This document shows positions 1 through 5,848 of a DNA stretch of 13,961 bases, one piece after another. Every line of letters starts with the position of its first letter. The first letter of the stretch is position 1. The DNA is from an uncultured Hymenobacter sp. (GTDB lineage: Bacteria > Bacteroidota > Bacteroidia > Cytophagales > Hymenobacteraceae), in assembly GCA_937871705.1 (NCBI GenBank), contig CALMOO010000341.1, positions 1-13,961 on the forward strand, written 5' to 3'. The notes below the pieces were generated by a model, which worked only from the letters and a program-made list of their open reading frames with translations, did not search any database and was not told where the DNA came from. The position numbers were made by a program, and so were the translations under genes.

Positions 1-338
1 GTAACTACCTGCGCCGCCTGGAGGCTGCGGCCCTTGCGTATGGTCTTCACCTTCGTCACAACCAGCCGCATGTAGCCAAATGTTGCCGTGTCAGCAGCTT
101 CTACCACATTGTGCTGAAGCTCCGATTTGAACAGCCGCAGCGGGTCGTCGGGCAGCGCGCCGTCGTTCATCGCCAGCGGGCCGGGGTCCGCCGTGATTTC
201 CATGGGGGGTAGGCGCTTGGTAATAACTGCCGTAGGCGTGTGTGAGAGGCTACCCTTAACTGACATGCAGGCACTGAGTCCCGATAAGGCCAGTGCAGTC
301 AGTAAAGCTGGGCGAACAACGGAGGAATACAATTTCAT
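1..338 (-). CDS. Lipoprotein of unknown function, N-terminal 112 residues (3' end outside window)
   Basis: The reading frame is open from an ATG at 338 to the window start, so the C-terminus is missing. The N-terminus has a lysine at position 2, a hydrophobic stretch (about residues 10-22) and a canonical lipobox L-S-A-C with the lipidated cysteine at residue 24. This predicts export and anchoring to a membrane by signal peptidase II processing. The visible mature part contains a Pro-rich patch followed by an acidic-to-basic stretch; I recognise no domain. It lies downstream of the symporter gene in the same direction with a 150-base gap and no clear terminator between them, so read-through is possible. 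The start is well supported by the signal sequence. Function is unknown; the lipoprotein assignment is an inference from the signal alone. Confidence 0.75.
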   Translation of the reverse strand, partial: MKLYSSVVRPALLTALALSGLSACMSVKGSLSHTPTAVITKRLPPMEITADPGPLAMNDGALPDDPLRLFKSELQHNVVEAADTATFGYMRLVVTKVKTIRKGRSLQAAQVV

Positions 339-488
339 AAAAGAATTAGTAAGAACTGTTGTGGTACTTTATGTAGAATTAATTTATAAATCAGCCCTTT
401 TTATAGAATAAAAGTAATCTGATAGCTAAAGTACTACACCTCGGCTTATTTACAAAATATAGTGTTAAACTAAGTCGCGCAGCGTTAC

Positions 489-1910
489 TTAAGCATGGCT
501 ACGTGCCGCTACGGCAGGCTCGGCCGTTAGCAGGTCAGGCGGGGCTACGTAGTTGTCTATAAACTCGCCTTCCCAGCGTGCAACCACGGCCGAAGCCAAA
601 CAGTTGCCCAGCACGTTAACGGCTGTGCGGGCCATATCCATGAGCGCGTCGATGCCCAGAATGATAAATACCGGCCAGGCGGGGAGGTTAAAAGAAGCTA
701 CCGTAGCCAACAAAATTACGAGCGAAGCGCGCGGCACACCTGCTACCCCCTTGCTGGTGAGCATCAAAGTAAAAACCATTAGCAATTGCTGGCCGAAGCT
801 CAAGGGCACGCCCGCGGCCTGCGCCACAAACACGGCCGCCAACGATAGGTATAAGGTAGTACCATCGAGGTTGAAGGAGTAGCCCGTGGGCATTACAAAG
901 GCCACGATGCGGCGCGGCACGCCAATGCCTTCCATGGCTTCCATGGCACGGGGTAGGGCCGCCTCGCTCGAGGTGGTAGCAAAGGCTATGCTCACGGGCT
1001 CGGCCACCGCTGCCACGAAGCGCCGCACCGGCAGGCGCGCCAGCAGCGCCACCGGCAGCAGCACCAGCAGCACGAAGGCCACGAGCGCGCCGTAGAGCGT
1101 GAAAAGTAGAAATGCAGCGTTTTTAAGGGGCGCCAACCCCATTTTACCTACGGTGTAGGCGAGTGCTCCGCCTACCCCCAATGGCGCAAAGTACATGACC
1201 ACATTGGTAAATTTGAACATGACTTCCGACAGGCTTTCGCAAAAGCTCAGCATCCGGCGGCGAGCAGGCTCGGGGCTGATTGCCAGGCCGATAGCGAAGA
1301 TAATAGCAAAGATAACTACTTGCAATACCTGGCCTTCGGCGACCGACTTGGCAATGTTCTCGGGAAAGATGTGCAGGATAATGTCGGCCGCCGTTTGGTG
1401 GGCGGCGGGCTGTAGCGCATCGGCTTCACCGGCCGTCGGGGCTAGCTGGGTCACGCCTACGCCGGCTTTGGTGAAGTTGATGGCCGCCAAGCCGATAAAC
1501 AAGGCGAAAGTGGTCACAATTTCAAAGTAAATCAGCGCTTTGAGACCCATGCGGCCTACTTGCTTGAGGTTGGCATGGCCCGCGATGCCAACTACCAGCG
1601 TAGCAAACACTAGCGGCGCGATAATACTCTTGACCAAGCGTAAGAACGCATCGCTCAATACTTTAAGCGGTACTGCTACCGCAGGGGCATCGTGACCAAG
1701 CTCGATGCCAACCAGCATGCTCAGCACTATCCAGAGGGTGAGCGAGCGGCGGGGCGCTAAGGCGGCACCCAAGGCGCCCAGTGCCAGCCACCGGGCAGTT
1801 GCTGGCAGGGTAGGGGGTAGGGCTGCCAGCCCATTAGTGGGGAGGACCGTGAGCACCAGCGCAACCAAAAGCAACAGAATGGCAAGCCCGGAAAGACGCG
1901 AAAACTTCAT
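489..1910 (-). CDS. Dicarboxylate/amino acid:cation symporter (SLC1/DAACS family, glutamate/aspartate type)
   Basis: A 473-residue inner-membrane secondary transporter that should import glutamate, aspartate or C4-dicarboxylates with protons or sodium. Family hallmarks are in order: the serine-rich HP1 tip TSSEAALP (residues 313-320), the TM7 motif FNLDGT (346-351), the HP2 loop TSKGVAGVPRAS (about 385-396) and TM8 DALMDMARTAVNVLGN (421-436). In TM8, D425 and R428 match the GltPh residues D394 and R397 that bind the amino group and side-chain carboxylate of aspartate, which favours an acidic amino acid over a plain dicarboxylate. The GltPh sodium ligand D405 is Asn here (N436), as in GltP/GltT/DctA-type proteins. 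About 50 residues precede the usual family start (residue 53 onward resembles normal N-termini) and add one or two hydrophobic segments. It is divergent from the epimerase gene across 127 bases; I see no clear promoter box for it. Confidence 0.93.
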   Translation of the reverse strand: MKFSRLSGLAILLLLVALVLTVLPTNGLAALPPTLPATARWLALGALGAALAPRRSLTLWIVLSMLVGIELGHDAPAVAVPLKVLSDAFLRLVKSIIAPLVFATLVVGIAGHANLKQVGRMGLKALIYFEIVTTFALFIGLAAINFTKAGVGVTQLAPTAGEADALQPAAHQTAADIILHIFPENIAKSVAEGQVLQVVIFAIIFAIGLAISPEPARRRMLSFCESLSEVMFKFTNVVMYFAPLGVGGALAYTVGKMGLAPLKNAAFLLFTLYGALVAFVLLVLLPVALLARLPVRRFVAAVAEPVSIAFATTSSEAALPRAMEAMEGIGVPRRIVAFVMPTGYSFNLDGTTLYLSLAAVFVAQAAGVPLSFGQQLLMVFTLMLTSKGVAGVPRASLVILLATVASFNLPAWPVFIILGIDALMDMARTAVNVLGNCLASAVVARWEGEFIDNYVAPPDLLTAEPAVAARSHA

Positions 1911-2037
1911 GCGTTATTAATAAAGAAGGCAGAATGGGAGTATAAAGAACGGGATGCCGGGCCGAACCATGGCTGGCTACCCAGCGCGTAGAGGTAGCTT
2001 CGTGCTACTTTGCAGTGCCTGACCAGGCCTACCCTGC

Positions 2038-3045
2038 ATGACTACCTGGACCCTCACCACCTACGAGCTACCGCTCCGCTATACCTGGAAAATCTCGCGC
2101 AACGCTTCTTCAGCCAAGACTAACCTGGTGGTGCAGGCAGCCCAGGCTGGTGCAACCGGCCAAGGTGAAGCTGCCCCCAACGTACGCTACGGCGAAACCC
2201 CCGAACTGCTGCGCCAGCAATTTGCCGGGCTGCTGGCGGCCGGGCTGCCGCAGGCTGGCACCTTGGCCGAATTGGTCGAGCTGCTGGCCGCCAACCCCGT
2301 GGCGCACGCGCTCCGCTTTGCCCTCGAAGCCGCCCTCACGCATTGCTTGGCCGCGCGCGCTGGCCAGCCGGTGTGGCAGCTGCTAGGCGTGCCCCAGCCC
2401 GCTAGCCGCGTGCCCACAGCTTTTTCGCTCCCTATTATGGAGCCGGGCGAGGTGGCCGCCTTTATTGCGCAGCAACGTGCGCATCGGTTTAGCTTGCTGA
2501 AAATCAAGGTTAACCAAGAGCAGGGGCTCGACTTGCTGCGGGCCGTGGCCGAGGCTTGCCCCGGCCAGCCTCTCCTCGTGGATGGCAACGAGGCCTGGCC
2601 CGACGCCGACAGCTTGCTGCGCTTTCTGGAGCAGGCAGCTGCCGTGCCCGGCCTAGTCATGCGCTTGCTAGAGCAGCCTCTCCCCGCCGTGCTCGCCGCC
2701 GACTACCGCTATCTGCGCCCCCGAACGGCGGTGCCTCTACTCGCCGATGAGTCAGTAACGGATGAAGCCGACTTCGAGGAAATTGCGCGCCAATTTCACG
2801 GCGTCAATGTGAAGCTGATGAAGGCTGGCGGGTATCAGCGGGGCGTCGAGCTGCTACGGCGCACGCGCGCGCACGGCTTGCTACCCATGCTGGGCTGCAT
2901 GGTCGAAACCTCGCTGGGTATCTGGTCCGCGTTGCAAATCAGTGCTTTGGCCGAAGTGCACGACCTCGACGGCCTGCTCATTCTGCGCGATGAGCCCTTT
3001 GGCCTCGTGCAAGAAGCCGACGGGCAGCTAACGACTAAAGAGTGA
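2038..3045 (+). CDS. Dipeptide epimerase (enolase superfamily, Ala-Glu epimerase-like)
   Basis: A 335-residue cytoplasmic Mg-dependent enzyme that inverts the alpha carbon of one residue of a dipeptide, typically L-Ala-D/L-Glu from recycled peptidoglycan. Enolase-superfamily residues are all visible: the KxK pair K155/K157, metal ligands D182 (VDGNEAW), E212 (EQP) and D237 (ADES), and the opposite catalytic lysine at K259 in NVKLMKAGG. The HDLD sequence (D309, D311) matches the DxD motif that grips the dipeptide amino group in dipeptide epimerases and separates them from muconate-lactonising and o-succinylbenzoate enzymes. Length is normal. The ATG at 2038 is followed at once by the expected first beta strand. 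A near-consensus box TACTTTG lies at 2006-2012, one base short of TAnnTTTG. Exact dipeptide preference cannot be read from sequence; cytophagal relatives are known to accept substrates other than Ala-Glu. No peptidoglycan-recycling partner is adjacent. Confidence 0.93.
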   Translation: MTTWTLTTYELPLRYTWKISRNASSAKTNLVVQAAQAGATGQGEAAPNVRYGETPELLRQQFAGLLAAGLPQAGTLAELVELLAANPVAHALRFALEAALTHCLAARAGQPVWQLLGVPQPASRVPTAFSLPIMEPGEVAAFIAQQRAHRFSLLKIKVNQEQGLDLLRAVAEACPGQPLLVDGNEAWPDADSLLRFLEQAAAVPGLVMRLLEQPLPAVLAADYRYLRPRTAVPLLADESVTDEADFEEIARQFHGVNVKLMKAGGYQRGVELLRRTRAHGLLPMLGCMVETSLGIWSALQISALAEVHDLDGLLILRDEPFGLVQEADGQLTTKE

Positions 3046-3083
3046 AAGAGGGGGGTAGGAGCTTATCGACCTGCCCCCCTTTT
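3046..3083. terminator. Bidirectional hairpin terminator between epimerase and DUF6799 genes
   Basis: The arms 3046-3059 and 3070-3083 pair over 14 positions, including a six-G/six-C core and two G-U wobbles, around a 10-base loop. A-rich bases flank the left arm and a T run ends the right arm, so it can stop transcription from both sides. It starts at the base after the epimerase stop and ends six bases before the stop of the convergent gene. Confidence 0.8.
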
Positions 3084-3088
3084 CACAG

Positions 3089-3667
3089 CTAATCGCGCTT
3101 GGCGGTTTTCAGCTGCACATCAAGCTCTTGCAGCTGCTTGTCTACCGCGCTCATATCGGGCGGCGTGGCAACGCTTTGGTTCAGCAAAGCCACTTTGCGA
3201 GTAAGCAGCTCAATCTTGCGCATCAGCAATTGCTCACGCTCGGTGGGGGCGTCGCCGAGTGCGCGGGCAGGAGCGGTGCCGACGTGCACGTAGGGGTCAT
3301 ACTTAGCATTGGGCGCCACCGTGCTGTCGCCGCGGGCAGCGGCAGCGCTGGCCGGCGAGCCGAAAACAATGCCGCCTTCCGCATTCACGTAGTCGCCCTC
3401 GCGCAGGGTAGTGATTTTGCCGGTCGGCAGCTCCACGATGCCGCTGCGCACGTTGATTTTAGTGCCGTTGGGCAAGCGCACATTTTGGGTAAGTGGCGTA
3501 ATTTGGCTGCCCAAGCGCTGCACTACCGCACCGTGGTTATACAGAAACTGCGCGTTGCGATTAGGGCGCACCGGCTGGCCACCCGAAGGCTGAGCCGCCC
3601 CAGGGCGAGGAACAAAAGCCAGGCTAGACCCTAGCAGCAAGCTAACAAAAAGGTGAGAAAAGCGCAT
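3089..3667 (-). CDS. Secreted DUF6799-type protein with C-terminal coiled coil
   Basis: A 192-residue exported protein. Residues 1-25 form a Sec signal peptide with probable cleavage after GAA (23-25), leaving a mature N-terminal Gln. Residues about 41-102 resemble DUF6799, a short domain of repeated beta hairpins found in Bacteroidota secreted proteins: note PLTQNVRLPNGTKI, then a second NG/TGK-type turn and LREGDYVNAEGG. A low-complexity Ala-rich linker (about 103-135) follows, then a heptad-patterned amphipathic helix (about 143-190, LLMRKIELLTRKVALL and a second segment after DMSAVDKQL) that should make a coiled coil. It probably acts in the periplasm or at the cell surface. Function is unknown. 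The DUF6799 match is from memory of the family pattern, not a search. Transcribed alone from the promoter at 3700-3727. Confidence 0.8.
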   Translation of the reverse strand: MRFSHLFVSLLLGSSLAFVPRPGAAQPSGGQPVRPNRNAQFLYNHGAVVQRLGSQITPLTQNVRLPNGTKINVRSGIVELPTGKITTLREGDYVNAEGGIVFGSPASAAAARGDSTVAPNAKYDPYVHVGTAPARALGDAPTEREQLLMRKIELLTRKVALLNQSVATPPDMSAVDKQLQELDVQLKTAKRD

Positions 3668-3699
3668 GTGAAGAATAGAAGAGTGAGGAAGGCTGTACG

Positions 3700-3727
3700 C
3701 AAAAGTCGGCCGTAATTACTCAGCCAA
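3700..3727 (-). promoter_or_regulatory. Candidate Bacteroidota promoter for the DUF6799 gene
   Basis: Reading the minus strand, TTG at 3727-3725 lies 17 bases before GACTTTTG at 3707-3700. This fits the Bacteroidota -33 TTG / -7 TAnnTTTG pattern with the first two bases of the -7 box off consensus (GA instead of TA). The start codon is 33 bases downstream of the box. Confidence 0.4.
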
Positions 3728-3760
3728 GAAAAAATTTGAAAAAAAATGAGAACCATGTCG

Positions 3761-3785
3761 ATACATTAAATGTATATACACTAAA
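3761..3785 (+). promoter_or_regulatory. Probable MarR autoregulatory operator: three half-sites
   Basis: A perfect inverted repeat, ATACATT-A-AATGTAT, spans 3761-3775. A further copy of the half-site follows as a direct repeat 15 bases later: ATACATTAAAT at 3761-3771 and ATACACTAAAT at 3776-3786, one mismatch. The junction TGTATATACA (3771-3780) is itself a perfect palindrome, so the middle half-site can pair with either neighbour. The third half-site overlaps the -7 box of marR, so protein bound here would block RNA polymerase. Binding by the adjacent MarR protein is inferred from position and from common MarR autoregulation. Confidence 0.65.
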
Positions 3786-3789
3786 TTTG
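3782..3789 (+). promoter_or_regulatory. -7 promoter box of marR-yceI
   Basis: TAAATTTG matches the Bacteroidota -7 consensus TAnnTTTG at every fixed base. It lies 20 bases before the GTG start of marR, implying a very short leader. No clean TTG is seen at the expected -33 spacing (the sequence there is ATGTCG), which would suit a regulated promoter. Confidence 0.65.
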
Positions 3790-3809
3790 CACCCGTAATC
3801 ATTACTCCC

Positions 3810-4265
3810 GTGCGCCTCGAAGACGAAATCAAACAGCCTGTTTTTCAAAGTGAAGCTCAAAAGGCTTTTCTCAATGTGGTGTACACGGCGGGTTGGCTAG
3901 GGCAGCGCCGCGTCGGCTTGTTCAAGCCTTATGATTTGACCACTCCGCAGTACAACATATTACGCATTCTGCGGGGGCAGCATCCGCTGCCCGCCACAGT
4001 AGCCATGCTCATCGACCGGATGCTGGACAAAACCAGCAATGCCTCACGCATTGTGGACAAGCTGGAAGACAAAAAGCTTGTCACGCGCACTGTGTGCCCC
4101 GCCAATCGGCGCGCCGTCGACATCCGTATCACCGAGGCCGGCCTTCACCTGCTGCGTCAGATTGATGAGGCTGAAGTGGTTAACCCCAAGGGCTTTGGTT
4201 TTGAAAACCTAACTGACAGTGAGCTGCACCAGTTGAATATGTTGCTCGATAAGATTCGGACCTAA
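3810..4265 (+). CDS. MarR family transcriptional regulator
   Basis: A 151-residue cytoplasmic DNA-binding protein, normal length for MarR. The N-terminal helices (1-40) should form the dimer interface together with the C-terminal helix. The winged helix-turn-helix follows: LTTPQYNILRIL (43-54), then the recognition region around DKTSNASRIVDKLEDKKLV (73-91), and the wing PANRRAVDIRIT (97-108) with the paired arginines R100/R101 that usually enter the minor groove. Its only cysteine, C96, sits at the base of the wing. The start is GTG at 3810; no in-frame ATG fits between it and the promoter. It is followed 52 bases later by a YceI gene with no intervening terminator, so the two probably form one transcript. 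The palindromic array in its own promoter suggests autorepression relieved by an unknown ligand. Confidence 0.93.
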   Translation: MRLEDEIKQPVFQSEAQKAFLNVVYTAGWLGQRRVGLFKPYDLTTPQYNILRILRGQHPLPATVAMLIDRMLDKTSNASRIVDKLEDKKLVTRTVCPANRRAVDIRITEAGLHLLRQIDEAEVVNPKGFGFENLTDSELHQLNMLLDKIRT

Positions 4266-4317
4266 TAGTCGTTTTAAATAATCTCTCTTCTCTTACCATT
4301 TCTACCTTTTTTCGACC

Positions 4318-4956
4318 ATGAAAAAAATTCTGCTTCCCGTTCTTCTTGGGGCCACTTTGCTAGCTTCGCCAGCTGCTTTCGCTCAGAAAGCCGTTTCTAA
4401 AACTGTTACTGCTGCTGCAACCACCTACAAGTTGCAGCCGCAGCTCAGCACCTTAGGTTGGGATGGTAAAGCCGTAACGCACGGCCACAATGGTACTATT
4501 CAGTTCACGAGCGGCGACCTGCAAGTGCGTAATAACATGGTAGTTGGCGGCACAGCAGTGGTTGACATGAAGACCATCAAAGCTACCGACATCACGGATG
4601 CGGAAAACCACGCCAAGTTTGTGGGCCACATGAGCAGCGGCGATTTCTTTGATGCGCCCACTTATCCCACTTCAACTTTCAAAATCACGAGCGTAGTGCC
4701 CATCAAAGGCGCAGCTGCTGATGCCGACAACGCCACCATCACCGGTGACATGACCATCAAAGGGGTAACACAAAGCGTTAGCTTCCCAGCCAAAGTGGGC
4801 GTGAAAAACGGGGTAGCCGCTGCTACTGGCAAAGTCACTATCGACCGCACCAAATTTGGTTTGAAATACGGTTCTAAAACCTTCTTCGACAGCATCGGCG
4901 ACAAAGCCATCTACGACGAGTTTACGCTGGCTTCCAACGTTATAGCCAAACAATAA
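4318..4956 (+). CDS. YceI family periplasmic protein
   Basis: A 212-residue exported protein with a clear Sec signal peptide (MKK, hydrophobic core, cleavage after AFA at residue 22). Residues about 36-210 form a YceI domain, a lipocalin-like beta barrel that in characterised members (TT1927b of Thermus) binds a polyisoprenoid chain. Recognisable family stretches are the N-terminal strand YKLQPQLSTLGWDGK, the TGDMTIKGVTQSV strand pair near 148-160 and the C-terminal VTIDRTKFGLKY segment. It probably carries or shields an isoprenoid lipid in the periplasm; this function is by family analogy. It follows marR by 52 bases and is likely controlled by the same operator; I found no separate promoter at a workable distance. 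Transcription ends in the long hairpin directly after the stop codon. Confidence 0.93.
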   Translation: MKKILLPVLLGATLLASPAAFAQKAVSKTVTAAATTYKLQPQLSTLGWDGKAVTHGHNGTIQFTSGDLQVRNNMVVGGTAVVDMKTIKATDITDAENHAKFVGHMSSGDFFDAPTYPTSTFKITSVVPIKGAAADADNATITGDMTIKGVTQSVSFPAKVGVKNGVAAATGKVTIDRTKFGLKYGSKTFFDSIGDKAIYDEFTLASNVIAKQ

Positions 4957-4961
4957 ATGGC

Positions 4962-5026
4962 TAAAGCAATTAAGTAAAAAAGCCCCGCCAGACTATCTGG
5001 CGGGGCTTTTTTACTTAATTGCTTTA
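4962..5026. terminator. Bidirectional terminator with a perfect 31-bp stem
   Basis: Arms 4962-4992 and 4996-5026 are exactly complementary over 31 bases around a 3-base loop (CTA). The inner part is a standard terminator: six A, GCCCCGCCAGA, loop, and the complement ending in six T. The outer part adds a further 14 AT-rich paired bases. It ends six bases before the stop codon of the convergent lipoprotein gene and serves both genes. Confidence 0.92.
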
Positions 5027-5032
5027 ACAAAC

Positions 5033-5749
5033 TTAGTTGGTAGTGGAGGCTGGCTTGCTGGCGGGGGGTAGGGCTGGTACGGTAGGCGTAGCCGGGGCAT
5101 TGTTTGACGCAACTGAGCGCAGTTCTAACCGCAACGGGGCAACGCTGGTTTCGCGCAGGCAGAGCAAACCAAATACGGTTTCGCCGGGGCGGATAGTACG
5201 GTTGGTGAGGTCGTATTGCTCTAGCTCGCGGCGGAAGTTTCCATTTGCCATCGAGGCACCCAGCATGTTGCCACCCGCAATGAAGGGGCCAATGTAATAG
5301 GTGCTACTTTCGGAGTTAGTGACGTAGCCGTTAGTGGAATTTGTTTTAGTAAAACTAGGATTAAGCAGGACGTAGAGCAAGTAGATTGCTACCCCTTGTT
5401 TCATGTCGTGAGCGGCAATGCTGCCGGCCACGGGCATGATGGGCCGGTCGCCATAATACAGCACGGCATCGCGCGAAAAATTGATTTCCGCTCCAGTTGT
5501 ATTCGTGATGCGCACGGCTACTACGTGGTAGCCCTTCTTCAGCTCTTTCTTGACATATTTCTTATTGTGTCCTTGCAATCTCAGAGCGTCAAATTGATAA
5601 TCCAATTGCACTGGAGACTTAGTCAGCGAGGATTGATAAGTACCAATGCGGTCGGGCTTAATAGCTGTGTACGACCCAGCACAACCGCTGCCAAGCAAAG
5701 TACAGCCGGTTAAGAACGAGGCTAATGAACGAGTAATAGTTAACTTCAT
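5033..5749 (-). CDS. Lipoprotein of unknown function
   Basis: A 238-residue predicted lipoprotein. The N-terminus is basic then hydrophobic, with two candidate lipidation cysteines: C16 (L-T-G-C, a better lipobox but a short hydrophobic core) and C23 (G-S-G-C after a longer core). The body (about 50-210) looks beta-rich: a segment with KKGYHVVAVRITNTTGAEINF (72-92) resembles an Ig-like strand pair. Two apolar stretches follow, about 117-130 and 152-168, that seem too short or too Gly-rich to be certain membrane helices. The last 25 residues are a Pro/Ala/Thr-rich tail. I do not recognise the family. It has its own -7 box just beyond the lpdA terminator, so it is transcribed independently of lpdA, and it shares the 31-bp terminator with yceI. 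Confidence 0.8.
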   Translation of the reverse strand: MKLTITRSLASFLTGCTLLGSGCAGSYTAIKPDRIGTYQSSLTKSPVQLDYQFDALRLQGHNKKYVKKELKKGYHVVAVRITNTTGAEINFSRDAVLYYGDRPIMPVAGSIAAHDMKQGVAIYLLYVLLNPSFTKTNSTNGYVTNSESSTYYIGPFIAGGNMLGASMANGNFRRELEQYDLTNRTIRPGETVFGLLCLRETSVAPLRLELRSVASNNAPATPTVPALPPASKPASTTN

Positions 5750-5781
5750 AAGTGAAGATTAGATGTGGATAAATGGATTAT

Positions 5782-5789
5782 CAAATGTA
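5782..5789 (-). promoter_or_regulatory. -7 promoter box of the lipoprotein gene at 5033-5749
   Basis: On the minus strand TACATTTG matches TAnnTTTG exactly, 32 bases before the ATG. A -33 TTG is not seen at the right spacing; that position falls in the stem of the lpdA terminator. Confidence 0.5.
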
Positions 5790-5795
5790 AAGCAC

Positions 5796-5826
5796 AAAAA
5801 AAGCCAGACTGGAATACAGTCTGGCT
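5796..5826 (-). terminator. Rho-independent terminator of lpdA
   Basis: AGCCAGACTG (5802-5811) pairs perfectly with CAGTCTGGCT (5817-5826) around a 5-base loop. On the minus strand the stem is followed by seven T (complement of 5796-5802). It lies 22 bases past the lpdA stop and just before the promoter of the next gene. Confidence 0.88.
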
Positions 5827-5848
5827 ATTCAATGAAAGTTGCAATTTT

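Noticed and set aside
127..411. Plus-strand open frame of 94 codons
   Set aside because: It is antisense to a minus-strand frame with a clear lipoprotein signal and has no recognisable protein features.
364..434. Inverted repeat GTACTTTA (364-371) / TAAAGTAC (427-434) downstream of the symporter gene
   Set aside because: Eight-base arms separated by 55 AT-rich bases can arise by chance and no T tract follows; not called as a terminator or operator.
4303..4310. TACCTTTT as an internal promoter for yceI
   Set aside because: It is seven bases before the ATG, too close for transcription initiation, and has an imperfect last base.
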